Assembly (NCBI RefSeq): GCF_000308655.1
Contig: NZ_BAGC01000041.1
Location: 1 to 64,000, forward strand
Origin: Nocardia niigatensis NBRC 100131
Lineage (GTDB): Bacteria; Actinomycetota; Actinomycetes; Mycobacteriales; Mycobacteriaceae
Direction of reading: 5' to 3'
Length of the DNA stretch: 64,000 bases
Shown here: positions 7,794 through 16,130 of the stretch, one piece after another
Position numbering within the stretch: the stretch's first letter is position 1
Layout: each line of letters starts with the position of its first letter
Translations under genes and position numbers: made by a program
The notes under the pieces: model-generated
Told to the model about the DNA's origin: nothing
Databases searched by the model: none
The model's input: only the letters and a program-made list of their open reading frames with translations

Positions 7794-8807
7794 ATGAAGT
7801 CCACCCGTATAGTCCTGGCCTCCCGCCCGATCGGGATGCCGCAGCCGGAGAATTTCCGCACCGAGACGGTCGAACTGGACTCGCCGCAGCCGGGTGAGGT
7901 CCTGTTGCAGACGCTGTATCTGTCGCTGGACCCGTACATGCGCGGGCGCATGAGCGATGCGCCCTCCTACGCCCCGCCGGTCGAGATCGACGAGACCATG
8001 TGTGGCGCGACCGTGTCCCGCGTCCTCGAATCCACCGATCCGGGACTGCGACCCGGCGATATCGTGCTGGGCTGGGGCGGCTGGCAGACGCACTCGGTCG
8101 AGAATGCGCGGGCCCTGCGGAAGCTGGACCCGAATGCCGCACCGCTCACCACCGCTCTCGGCGTACTGGGAATGCCGGGCCTGACCGCGTACTCGGGTCT
8201 GCTCACCATCGGGCAGCCGAAGCCGGGTGAGACCGTCGTGGTCGCCGCCGCCACCGGACCGGTCGGTTCGACGGTCGGTCAGATCGCGAAGATCAAAGGC
8301 GCCCGCGCCGTCGGCATCGCGGGCGGACCGGAGAAGGTGGCCCTGCTGACGGAACGCTTCGGCTTCGACGCGGCGGTCGACCACCGCGCGCCCGACTTCG
8401 CCGAGCAGCTGGCCGCCGCCACCCCGGACGGCATCGACGTCTACTTCGAGAATGTCGGCGGCGCGGTCTTCGACGCCGTCCTGCCCCGGCTCAATCCGTT
8501 CGCCCGAATCCCGGTGTGCGGCTTGATCGCCAACTACAACGACACCGACCTGCCGCCGGGCCCGGACCGGCTGCCGCTGCTCATGTCGAGCATCCTGCGC
8601 CGGAGCCTGACCGTGCGCGGCTTCATCGTGTCCGAGTTCGCGGGCCAGGCCGCCGAGTTCTATCCGGCGGCGGCGCAGTGGATCGCGGAGGGCAAGCTCG
8701 TCCACCTCGAGGATGTCGTCGACGGCCTCGACCATGCCGTCGCCGCGTTCCAGGGCCTGCTCACCGGCAAGAATCTCGGCAAGCTGGTCATCAAGGTCTC
8801 CGACTGA
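7794..8807 (+). CDS. NADP-dependent medium-chain dehydrogenase/reductase (prostaglandin/alkenal reductase-like)
   Basis: 337 residues from the ATG at 7794 (an earlier in-frame ATG at 7734 has no ribosome site). The LDPYMRGRM motif near residue 45 and the nucleotide-binding stretch VVAAATGPVGSTVGQIAKIKGARAVGIAGG identify the zinc-free leukotriene B4 12-hydroxydehydrogenase/alkenal reductase group, which reduces the double bond of enones with NADPH. FENVGG and LIANYN further on are also conserved. It is cytoplasmic and monocistronic, with a terminator-like hairpin downstream. Confidence 0.9.
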   Translation: MKSTRIVLASRPIGMPQPENFRTETVELDSPQPGEVLLQTLYLSLDPYMRGRMSDAPSYAPPVEIDETMCGATVSRVLESTDPGLRPGDIVLGWGGWQTHSVENARALRKLDPNAAPLTTALGVLGMPGLTAYSGLLTIGQPKPGETVVVAAATGPVGSTVGQIAKIKGARAVGIAGGPEKVALLTERFGFDAAVDHRAPDFAEQLAAATPDGIDVYFENVGGAVFDAVLPRLNPFARIPVCGLIANYNDTDLPPGPDRLPLLMSSILRRSLTVRGFIVSEFAGQAAEFYPAAAQWIAEGKLVHLEDVVDGLDHAVAAFQGLLTGKNLGKLVIKVSD

Positions 8808-8813
8808 CCGGAC

Positions 8814-8850
8814 CTCCGGGGCTCCCGCGCGGGCGGGCGGAAGCCCCGGA
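8814..8850. terminator. Hairpin between convergent genes
   Basis: Arms at 8814-8823 and 8842-8850 pair with one bulged G. It lies between the stop codons of two convergent genes (8807 and 8861) and probably serves both. Confidence 0.5.
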
Positions 8851-8860
8851 AGCCGTTCTC

Positions 8861-9517
8861 CTACTTCATGACCGCGATGTACGGCCGCAAGCCCAGGGCG
8901 ATGTCCACACAGACGCCCAGCAGCACATCCCGCTCCACCGGGTCGAGCGGGTGCTTCAGCCAGAGCCGGGTGCCCAGGATGGGCACGGGTAGCGGCTGCC
9001 CGGCCCGATCCCACCAGAAGGACGCGTCGTAGAGATCGTTCACCATCCGGCCCAGAGTCCAGCCGCCGACGGTGCGCACCACGTCGAGACGACCGATCTT
9101 CTGACCCATGCGGTCGAGCACCACCATGCGGAACAGCTCCGGGGTCCGGGCCTCCTCCGGATCGGGCACGAAGTGGAAAAGCGTTCCCGCCGTGGATCCC
9201 ACGGCGGTCGAGGTGTCGGCCCGTTGCACGGTGCCCAGCGACGTCCCGTCGCCGCGACTGAGCACGGTGGGCGCGGAATCCTTGGACTCCACCCACACCA
9301 CCGACCCGTCGGCATAGGTGATGCGGTGCCTGCCGGTGCCGCCGTTCTTGAAGCCGAACAGGATGGCGGCCTTGGCCGTGAGGCCGTTGCCCGCGCCCTG
9401 CACACCGGTGGCCAATGGGTCGCCCGGGCCGGCACTGAAGGTGATCTGCAGTGCGTTGTTCACCTTGTGCACGACCCGGCCCTCGATCATCGTCGAGGTG
9501 CCCTGCGGCGCTGACAT
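8861..9517 (-). CDS. Conserved hypothetical protein, possibly tubby/LURP-like beta fold
   Basis: 218 residues, mostly beta-strand with frequent Gly (LFGFKNGGTGRHRITYADGSVVWV), no signal peptide and no clear membrane segment. The alternation of short strands and the ending FWWDRAGQPLPVPILGTRLW recall the LURP-one/scramblase-like fold, but I cannot assign it firmly. The gene stands alone between two convergent/divergent neighbours. Confidence 0.7.
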   Translation of the reverse strand: MSAPQGTSTMIEGRVVHKVNNALQITFSAGPGDPLATGVQGAGNGLTAKAAILFGFKNGGTGRHRITYADGSVVWVESKDSAPTVLSRGDGTSLGTVQRADTSTAVGSTAGTLFHFVPDPEEARTPELFRMVVLDRMGQKIGRLDVVRTVGGWTLGRMVNDLYDASFWWDRAGQPLPVPILGTRLWLKHPLDPVERDVLLGVCVDIALGLRPYIAVMK

Positions 9518-9588
9518 CGTTCGATCGTAGGCCCGCCGGTTCGGACGCAGCGGTGGTTTCGGTCCGGCACGCCGGACGCGACGCGCCC

Positions 9589-10245
9589 CTAGCTGGGGAA
9601 GCCGACCTTCGCGAGCGCGGTGGTCCAGTCGGTGGCGATGGCCACCTGGGCGTCGACCAGCGCGACCTTGCCGTTGCAGATCAGCGTGTGCAGCTTGGTC
9701 TCCACGCCGTCTTTGGGATTGTTCGGCCCGGCGCCGGCCTGGTGGCCCGGTGACGGCGGCTCGACCCAGATATTGCGCGGATCGTTGGGGTCGCCGCCCA
9801 GCTCCAGCGAGATCAGGTGATCGTATTCGGCATCGCGGGGGTCGCCGGTGTAGTCGTAGGACTTGATATTGGCGGCCTTCTCCGGATTCGTGATGGAGGT
9901 GTTGGGCCGAATCGAGGCGGTGTAGCCCGACTTACAGATGGTGTCGGCCAGATTCGCCGCTGTCACTTTGGGATTCGTCGCGCCGGGAGTGCAATTGGGA
10001 TCGGGCAGCGGCTGACCGTCGGAGGTCTGGCGGTAGTGACAGCTGCCGGGCGCGGGCTGCGCGGCGACCGTGTAGGCGCCCTGCGGACCGGGGCCGATCG
10101 GGATGGTGCCCTCTTTCTCCTTGGCCGCGGGCTGCGGAACCGCTTGTGCTGGTGCGTTGGCCGGATGCTTTGCCTCCTCCTTCGAGCAAGCGACCGTCAA
10201 ACTCAGGACCAGCAGAGCCATCGCAAGCCCTTTGTGCACCTTCAT
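9589..10245 (-). CDS. Secreted lipoprotein with HNH-nuclease-like DHL..LELGG motif
   Basis: 218 residues from the ATG at 10245, with AGGGGAAG upstream; the longer frame to 10422 has no such site. The signal peptide ends LSLTVAC (lipobox, Cys about 19). After a Pro/Ala-rich linker, the C-terminal half carries YDHLISLELGG followed by DPRNIWVEP, the Asp-His and Asn positions of an HNH-like beta-beta-alpha metal fold found in many exported actinobacterial proteins. Whether it cuts DNA is unknown. An extracellular nuclease is the natural reading. Confidence 0.7.
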   Translation of the reverse strand: MKVHKGLAMALLVLSLTVACSKEEAKHPANAPAQAVPQPAAKEKEGTIPIGPGPQGAYTVAAQPAPGSCHYRQTSDGQPLPDPNCTPGATNPKVTAANLADTICKSGYTASIRPNTSITNPEKAANIKSYDYTGDPRDAEYDHLISLELGGDPNDPRNIWVEPPSPGHQAGAGPNNPKDGVETKLHTLICNGKVALVDAQVAIATDWTTALAKVGFPS

Positions 10246-10388
10246 AACTTCCCCTGCTCGAGCCGGACAGCAGCCTAATTGTGCGCTATCCCTTGGCGAT
10301 CGGCCACTCGCCGCGACGACACTCCGGGCGGGAGAGCGGAACCTGGTCACCGGGCGGAGAATACCTACCGACCGGTTATGCTGCAGCG

Positions 10389-10814
10389 ATGACAGCAGAT
10401 CTGTCGCACTCCCCCGCGGCAATCCAACCGTTCGGCAGCAACGGCATTCGGACCCGCGCCCTGGCGCTGGCCACCCTGTTGCTCGGCGTGGGCACCTTGC
10501 ACTTCGTCGCGCCCAAGCCCTTCGACACCCTCATCCCGCCCCAGCTCCCCGGCAAACCCCGTACCTACACCCAGGTTTCGGGTGTGGCCGAGCTGACCGC
10601 CGGCGCGCTGCTCGTGGTCCCTCGCACCCGCGGCTTGGGCGCGCGCCTGGCCCTGCTGATCTTCCTCGCCGTCTTCCCCGGCAATCTGCAGATGGCCGCC
10701 GACTGGCTGCGCAGCGGCCGCCCCCTGCCGCTGAAAATCGTCGCGCTGCTGCGCCTCCCGCTCCAGCTCCCGCTGATCACGACCGCCCGCGAGATCTACC
10801 GCGCCGAGCGGTAG
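10389..10814 (+). CDS. DoxX-like small membrane protein
   Basis: 141 residues from the ATG at 10389, with four membrane segments at about 23-42, 62-80, 85-102 and 115-133. The pattern ALATLLLGVGTLHFVAPKPFD and the Gly/Ala-rich helices fit the DoxX/MauE-like family. Members are poorly characterised and sometimes linked to redox stress. It is monocistronic, and its promoter region is shared with the divergent lipoprotein gene. Confidence 0.75.
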   Translation: MTADLSHSPAAIQPFGSNGIRTRALALATLLLGVGTLHFVAPKPFDTLIPPQLPGKPRTYTQVSGVAELTAGALLVVPRTRGLGARLALLIFLAVFPGNLQMAADWLRSGRPLPLKIVALLRLPLQLPLITTAREIYRAER

Positions 10815-10872
10815 CCGGGTCCTACGGAGACGAACTCGTCGAATACCGGGCCCGCGATTCGCGCCGGCGCGG

Positions 10873-11772
10873 CTACTCCGGCGCCCCGGCCAACGCGGCC
10901 GGGGCCGGGATGCCGCGCCGCACCACCTCGGCGACGAAACGCCCGACGAGCACATCGCTCGGAGTCCCGATGAGGCACACCAGATCTCGCGCGACCGCGG
11001 GCCGCATCCGGCGCACCGTCGCCGACCCGGTGCCCAGTGCGGTGGCCGGAACCAGGGCGACACCCACGCCGGCTGCGGCCAGCCGCGCGGCGGTCACCGC
11101 CTGCCGGGTGCGCACGGCCACATTCAGGACCACACCCCGGCGCGCGGCTTCGGCCTCGAGCCAGCCGGCCAGTCCGTTGTCGGGGTGGTAGTGCACGAGC
11201 GGTTCCTCGCGTAACTGCTCGAACGTGATCCGGGTGCGCGCGGCCAGTGCGTGCCCGGGCGGCAGCACGGCCACTATCTCTTCCCCGCCGATCACCTCGA
11301 TACCGCCCGTCCACCGGGTCGGGCGAGGACAGATGGCCACATCCGCCTGCCCGGACTCCACCAGCCGGGCCAGTTCATCGGCACTGGTGGCCTCGGTGAG
11401 CCCCAGTCCGACTTCGGGATTCCGCCGCAGCCAAGTGCGCAGCACCGGCGCGAGCAGCCCGGCGCTCATGCTCTCCGCGCAAGCCACCCGCAGATGTCCG
11501 CCCGCGCCACGGGCCGTCGCCCGGCCGGTGGTCACCACCCGCTGTGCCGCCGCCAGGGCCGTGCGCGCATCGGCCGCCACGGCCCGGCCCACCACGGTGG
11601 CCCGCACGCCGCGCGGGAGGCGTTCCAGCACCGGCGCGCCGATCTCCTTCTCCAGCGCGGCCAGCTGATGCGACAGCGCGGGCTGCGACATGTGCAGCGT
11701 CGCGGCGGCTTCGGTGATCGATCCGGCGTCGAGGACGGCGACCAGGCATTCCAGGGCACGCAGGGTTGGCAT
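10873..11772 (-). CDS. LysR-family transcriptional regulator
   Basis: 299 residues. The N-terminal winged helix-turn-helix is about residues 1-60 (LECLVAVLDAGSITEAAATL, then MSQPALSHQLAALEKEIG). A linker helix and a periplasmic-binding-protein-like effector domain (about 90-290) follow. It is divergent from the SDR gene at 11853, with 80 bases between the starts, the classic layout for a LysR regulator controlling its neighbour and itself. Confidence 0.92.
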   Translation of the reverse strand: MPTLRALECLVAVLDAGSITEAAATLHMSQPALSHQLAALEKEIGAPVLERLPRGVRATVVGRAVAADARTALAAAQRVVTTGRATARGAGGHLRVACAESMSAGLLAPVLRTWLRRNPEVGLGLTEATSADELARLVESGQADVAICPRPTRWTGGIEVIGGEEIVAVLPPGHALAARTRITFEQLREEPLVHYHPDNGLAGWLEAEAARRGVVLNVAVRTRQAVTAARLAAAGVGVALVPATALGTGSATVRRMRPAVARDLVCLIGTPSDVLVGRFVAEVVRRGIPAPAALAGAPE

Positions 11773-11852
11773 TCGGGAATTCTATGGAATCGATCGAAAA
11801 GATTCAGATCTCGACGGGATGATCGGCGGGCGGCGGGGCGCTCATTCCGGGC

Positions 11853-12509
11853 ATGACGACATTGCAGAACAAGACACTGGTGATCATCGGCGCCGGATCG
11901 GGCATCGCACGGCAGTTGGCGGCCGATGCCGAAGCGGCCGGGGCGCAGGTGCTCTCGGTGGGCCGGCCTCAGGTCGACCTGGCCGACGAGGACACCATCG
12001 CGGCCCTGGCCGACCGGGTGGGCGAACTCGACTATCTGGTCACCCTGGCCTCCGATCCCGCCAACGGCCCGGTGACCGCGCTCGACCGCGCTGCCGTGCA
12101 CCGGGCCTTCGATGCCAAGGTGATCGGCCCACTGTTGCTGGCCAAGCATTTCGCGCCGCGCTTGCGCCCCGGAGGCGCCCTGCTGCTGTTCTCCGGGGTG
12201 GCAGCCTGGCGGCCGGCGCCCGGCCGCGCGGTCATGGCCGCCGCCAATGCCGCGGCCGCCACGCTGGCCGCCGCGCTCGCCGTGGAGCTGGCTCCCATTC
12301 GGGTGAACGCGATTTCGCCCGGCATCGTGGATTCGGGCGCGTGGGACGGCCCCGGCAAGGCGGACTTCTTCGCAGGTGTCGCCGCGAGCAATCCGGCCCG
12401 GCGGGTCGGCACACCCGGGGACATCTCGTCGGCTGCCCTGCTGGCGCTCACCAACCCTTTCCTGACCGGCACCACCCTGCACGTCGACGGCGGCGGCCGC
12501 TGGGTGTGA
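11853..12509 (+). CDS. Short-chain dehydrogenase/reductase lacking the YxxxK catalytic pair
   Basis: 218 residues with a Rossmann start IIGAGSGIAR (G13, G15, G17), Ser114 in LLFSG and the usual ending LTGTTLHVDGGGRWV. Where the catalytic Tyr and Lys should be, the segment after Ser114 reads RAVMAAANAAA, giving Met128 and Asn132. A normal SDR proton relay is therefore absent. It may bind NAD(P) without standard oxidoreductase action, or belong to a divergent subgroup with altered chemistry. It is probably regulated by the divergent LysR protein. Confidence 0.88.
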   Translation: MTTLQNKTLVIIGAGSGIARQLAADAEAAGAQVLSVGRPQVDLADEDTIAALADRVGELDYLVTLASDPANGPVTALDRAAVHRAFDAKVIGPLLLAKHFAPRLRPGGALLLFSGVAAWRPAPGRAVMAAANAAAATLAAALAVELAPIRVNAISPGIVDSGAWDGPGKADFFAGVAASNPARRVGTPGDISSAALLALTNPFLTGTTLHVDGGGRWV

Positions 12510-12520
12510 AAACGACCGGG

Positions 12521-12545
12521 CGGCAGGGGCTTTCACCTCCTGCCG
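12521..12545. terminator. Hairpin between convergent genes
   Basis: Arms CGGCAGG at 12521-12527 and CCTGCCG at 12539-12545. It is placed between the SDR stop (12509) and the end of the convergent secreted-protein gene (12581). Confidence 0.5.
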
Positions 12546-12580
12546 GACGGCCGCCCACGAGCGCAACGACTCCGGTGCGC

Positions 12581-13138
12581 TCAGGCCAGGACGAAACTCG
12601 CCTGCTGGACGAAGCCGTCGCCCTGCCGCATCCAGGAGTAGCCGAACCAGACGCCGGGGGTGACCTCCCGGATCTCGTCGTAGAGGGGCTGCGGCGCGTA
12701 GTCGAGAATCCAGGTCTCGCCGCCGTCCACCTTGGACGGACCGGCGTAGACGGTGCCGGGCCACCCCTCGATGCCGGCTCCGGTCGCGCGGTTCGTCACC
12801 GAGCCGCCCTCGGGGCCGGTATCGAAGTTCTTCCCGATCCAAACCAGGGGTGACCAGGACTGCATCTCGTGCGGCGTGGCGACCCAGCCGTCCTTGGCGC
12901 CGACCGGCACATCGCCGCGCGGGGCGTCGCTATAGATCGTGTCCAGTGCTCCGGGCGAACATCTGAACCGCAGCGAGTCCACAGTTGCTGATGTGTTGTC
13001 GGAGAACAGAACACACCCGTTGCCATAATCCGCATCGGCGTGGGCGACAACCGGGACAACCGAGATCAGCATCCCGAGGCCAAGAGCAGCGAGGGCCTTC
13101 ATGAGGTCATTTCGAAAAATCTCACACTTCGCGATCAT
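12581..13138 (-). CDS. Hypothetical secreted protein
   Basis: 185 residues from the ATG at 13138, with GGAGA just upstream; an ATG four codons earlier and one twelve codons later are alternatives. A signal peptide ends near AHADA. The mature part has two Cys (in NGCVLF and RFRCSPG) that could form a disulfide, and a C-terminal beta-rich half with many Trp (GVWFGYSWMRQGDGF). I do not recognise the family. The upstream region to 13304 separates it from a divergent secreted hydrolase gene. Confidence 0.7.
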   Translation of the reverse strand: MIAKCEIFRNDLMKALAALGLGMLISVVPVVAHADADYGNGCVLFSDNTSATVDSLRFRCSPGALDTIYSDAPRGDVPVGAKDGWVATPHEMQSWSPLVWIGKNFDTGPEGGSVTNRATGAGIEGWPGTVYAGPSKVDGGETWILDYAPQPLYDEIREVTPGVWFGYSWMRQGDGFVQQASFVLA

Positions 13139-13304
13139 TACTGTCTCCATCGGGGCGAATACCGACCCAACAGTTGATCTTAGTTCGCGACAAATTAGCT
13201 GATCAGAACCGTCTCCGAACCGAGATCTGATCGCGGCGCACTTAACAGGAAATTGACAGCATTCGACTGGAAATGTCTCGAGCTTCGTGTCGATCTAATT
13301 GACT

Positions 13305-14228
13305 ATGACCCCGATTCAGGCCCGTACCCCGCACGCACGGTGGTTCTGGATCGCGGCCGGCAGTTTCGTCGCCGTGATCTCCCTGGCAGCGCTCAGCGCT
13401 CCCACTGCGTTCGCCATGTCCCACGATCAGGCCGGTGTCGGCCAGGTCCCCGCGTCCACGGCGCCCAGCCCGACTGTGATTGCTTCGCATTCGATCTCGG
13501 TGACGGCCATCGCCCAGCAGATGCAGACCGCCATCCAGGCGGCCTCGCCCGGGACCACCGTCGGCATCGACGTGGTGGACACGACGACGGGGGCGGCACT
13601 GGCCAGCCTCAATGCCGACCAGCAGTTCTACACCGCCTCGGTGGTGAAACTGCTCATCGCCCTGGACGCGCTGAAAACGGTGAACTGGCAACCGGATCCG
13701 GACACCACCGCCCGACTCACCCAGATGCTGTCCACCAGCGACGACGACATCGCCGACGCCATGTGGGACAACGGCGGCAACGACGCCATCATCGACCGCA
13801 TGGTCGCCGCCATCGGACTGTCCGCGACCACCGCACCCGACGACACCGCCCAGTGGGGCGAAACCCTCACCACGCCACGGGATGTCGTGGCCGTCTTCCA
13901 CTACATCACCGCCGTGATCCCGGCCTCGGCGCGGGACCTGATCGTCGGCGCGCTGCACAACACCTCCCAGACCGCCGCCGACGGCACCGATCAGTACTTC
14001 GGCATCCCCGATGCCCTCACCGGCGCCACCTGGGCGGTCAAACAGGGCTGGATGGATCTGGACTCCTCGACCACCCTGGACACCACCGGTCTGGTCAGCC
14101 CCTCCCCTGATCAGCCCTACCGCTACGCCGTGGTGGTGCTGTCGACGCAGCCTGCGGGCACCCCCTGGACGGTGGCGGGCGCGGCCCTCACCGCCGGGGT
14201 GACCCTGCTGCACACGACGCTGAAGTAA
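13305..14228 (+). CDS. Class A beta-lactamase-fold serine hydrolase, exported
   Basis: 307 residues from the ATG at 13305 (a TTG two codons earlier is possible). A signal peptide ends near APTAFA. The beta-lactamase motifs are partly kept: SVVK (Ser112, Lys115) is the nucleophile motif and SDD (145-147) stands for SDN. The KTG box is KQG (246-248), and no clear Glu166 omega-loop is seen. It probably has the penicillin-binding fold with altered or no beta-lactamase activity. The Ala/Thr-rich linker suggests it works outside the membrane. It is monocistronic. Confidence 0.8.
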   Translation: MTPIQARTPHARWFWIAAGSFVAVISLAALSAPTAFAMSHDQAGVGQVPASTAPSPTVIASHSISVTAIAQQMQTAIQAASPGTTVGIDVVDTTTGAALASLNADQQFYTASVVKLLIALDALKTVNWQPDPDTTARLTQMLSTSDDDIADAMWDNGGNDAIIDRMVAAIGLSATTAPDDTAQWGETLTTPRDVVAVFHYITAVIPASARDLIVGALHNTSQTAADGTDQYFGIPDALTGATWAVKQGWMDLDSSTTLDTTGLVSPSPDQPYRYAVVVLSTQPAGTPWTVAGAALTAGVTLLHTTLK

Positions 14229-14327
14229 TCCCGGCCAGGGCGGTGCCGTGGCGGTCACCCCGTGGACCATCGCCCGCGAGTGGGGACGCAACAGCTGCGG
14301 CGGGTTCGGCGGGCCGGCTGACGCGCG

Positions 14328-14620
14328 TCAGACCGAGATGCCGAGCGCTCCCGCGACCGCGCGGGTGAGGTGGCCGGTCACCTGACCGGCGCTCCAGCGC
14401 CGGTGTTCGGTGAGGTCGTAGACCACCCGTTCGTCGAAGCTGGTGATCCACAGCAGGACGGCGTAGGTGAGGTCGCCTTCGGCGGTCTTACCTGCAGCGC
14501 AAGGTCGTTCAGTACCTCGGCGAGCATGTCGTGCGGGGCGGTGATGGATTCGTCCGCGGCGGCGGATCGAGGACCACACGATGCTGGTGACGACGATCCT
14601 TGAACGCGACCGATCCGGCA
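14328..14620 (-). pseudogene. Degraded C-terminal fragment, probably of a TetR-type regulator
   Basis: On the minus strand the segment DESITAPHDMLAEVLNDLALQ lies in one frame, and after one shift near 14490 YAVLLWITSFDERVVYDLTE runs in another, ending GALGISV and a stop. The joined stretch resembles the C-terminal ligand domain of TetR proteins, but no helix-turn-helix or start is found. It looks like a gene remnant. The rest of the 14229-14714 gap holds no other convincing gene. Confidence 0.4.
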
Positions 14621-14714
14621 CCCCGGATGCGCTGGGGCGGTTGCCGGCTTCGCGCGGACCCACGGCCGGCGCGGGGTACGCTCGCCGGGTTCGTTCGATG
14701 TTGAAGGAGAATTC

Positions 14715-15047
14715 GTGGGTAAAAAGAGCCGTCTCGCTTCGGGATTCGGAGTGGTGGCTGCAGGGGTCGCGTTGCTGGGGGCGGCGACGGGGGTGGCCGG
14801 AGCCGAGCGCGCGCTGACCGCGCCGGAGCAGGTGTTCGTGAGCTACCTGCAGGAGAAGGGTGAGCTCCTGACCGATCAGGATCAGCAGCTCGCGGCCATC
14901 GATGTCGGCAAGGCCGACTGTGCGGCCATCGCGGCGGGCATGACCAAGGAGCAGCTGTCCGAACAGCTTCCGGGTGGGGCGGCCGAGAAGGAGGAGGCCG
15001 TGCTGTTCCTCGACGCGGCCACCGCGCCGGGCAGCCTCTGCGGCTGA
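14715..15047 (+). CDS. Secreted DUF732-like small protein
   Basis: 110 residues from a GTG at 14715 with AAGGAG six bases upstream. A signal peptide ends AGVAGA. The mature part is helical with two Cys (KADCAAIAAG and the C-terminal SLCG), the layout of the DUF732 family, small exported proteins common in mycobacteria and nocardiae. The function is unknown. A near-perfect terminator follows the stop. Confidence 0.8.
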   Translation: MGKKSRLASGFGVVAAGVALLGAATGVAGAERALTAPEQVFVSYLQEKGELLTDQDQQLAAIDVGKADCAAIAAGMTKEQLSEQLPGGAAEKEEAVLFLDAATAPGSLCG

Positions 15048-15064
15048 GCCACGGTCGTATCGAG

Positions 15065-15106
15065 CCTGCGGGCGCTGCCGGAAACGGCAGCGCCCGCAGG
15101 TTTTTC
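15065..15106 (+). terminator. Intrinsic terminator with GAAA loop and T tract
   Basis: Perfect 16-bp stem (15065-15080 with 15085-15100), a GAAA tetraloop, then TTTTTC. This is the clearest rho-independent terminator in the window. It ends the DUF732-like gene. Confidence 0.9.
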
Positions 15107-15249
15107 AGGGCCTAATGGGTCTATCTGATTGCGTAAGTTGTTAATTGCATACCTTGCGGAATTCTTCAGCAAACTGCCCGCCGCCGGTCCCGTGCGGGCG
15201 TAGCGTCACGGCACACGACAACCCGTCACGGCGTAGGAGAGGAAATTCC

Positions 15250-15621
15250 ATGGCGGACTTGGAAGTAGCCCTGAAGGACATGATGATGCTCGACGGAGCC
15301 ATGGGCGCTGCCGTCGTCGACTACGGCAGCGGCATGCCGCTGGGCGTGCTCGGCGGCTCGAAGAACCTGGACCTGGAGGTTGCCGCCGCCGGCAATACCG
15401 AGGTCGTGCGGGCCAAGCTGCGCACCATCGAGCAGCTCGGGCTCAACGAGGAGATCGAGGACGTCCTCATCACCCTCACCAATCAATACCATTTGGTGCG
15501 GCCATTGCGCGGACGACGCTCGCGCGGGCTGTTCCTCTACGTGGCGCTGGACCGGACCCGCGGCAATCTGGCACTCGCCCGGCATCGTCTCCGCGACATC
15601 GAGGAACACCTCGAGGTCTGA
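15250..15621 (+). CDS. Roadblock/LC7-like small protein
   Basis: 123 residues from the ATG at 15250, preceded by AGGAGAGG. Repeated segments MLDGAMGAAVVDYGSGMPLG and LFLYVALDRTRGNLALARHRL give the strand-helix-strand outline of the roadblock/MglB fold. Such proteins usually modulate small GTPases or act in signalling multimers. No GTPase gene adjoins it here. It is monocistronic. Confidence 0.7.
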   Translation: MADLEVALKDMMMLDGAMGAAVVDYGSGMPLGVLGGSKNLDLEVAAAGNTEVVRAKLRTIEQLGLNEEIEDVLITLTNQYHLVRPLRGRRSRGLFLYVALDRTRGNLALARHRLRDIEEHLEV

Positions 15622-15869
15622 ACCGAGCGGTAACCCTTCACGCAGCGCGCTCGTCCCACCGGATTCGGTTGTGCCCGAACGGATCCAGGTGGGTGCCGCG
15701 CAGGATCTGCTCTCGGCCGACGCGCCGCCGTCGCGAAGTCGGCACGGCAGCCGCTGGGCCAGGACGACACCCTGGTCATCTGCCGCAAGGCGTGAAAATC
15801 GAAGCGCGCGAGGTGGTTCCGGAGAATTCCAGAACCACCTCGCGTTGTTCGGCGACGGTGAACGCTGGA

Positions 15870-16095
15870 CCTTGCCCAGCCCGATGACCAGCAGCATGAC
15901 CACCGACAACAGGACGTCCCCCGCACCCGTGTGGAAGCGGAAGCCGATCGCGAGGCCCGCGGCCAGAAGGCACGGCGCGTACGCCACGAACTGCTGCAGC
16001 ACGTCGGCGAGCGCACGGCCCGCCCGGTGGTCGCGGCGTAGAACCAGGCGATCGTTTGGTACGCGCCCACCCTGCCCGCGAGAAATTTCTGCGGC
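15870..16095 (-). pseudogene. Fragment of an ABC-2 type (DrrB-like) transporter permease
   Basis: The minus strand reads ALADVLQQFVAYAPCLLAAG and then GFRFHTGAGDVLLSVVMLL, the second-to-third membrane helix region of drug-exporting ABC-2 permeases. A short upstream part (FLAGRVGAYQTIAWFY) lies in another frame. Start, ATPase partner and C-terminus are missing. The rest of the 15622-16130 gap shows nothing else that reads as a gene. Confidence 0.4.
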
Positions 16096-16130
16096 GGTGT
16101 CGTGATCGCGGCCGTCCGTTCGTGTAGAGG

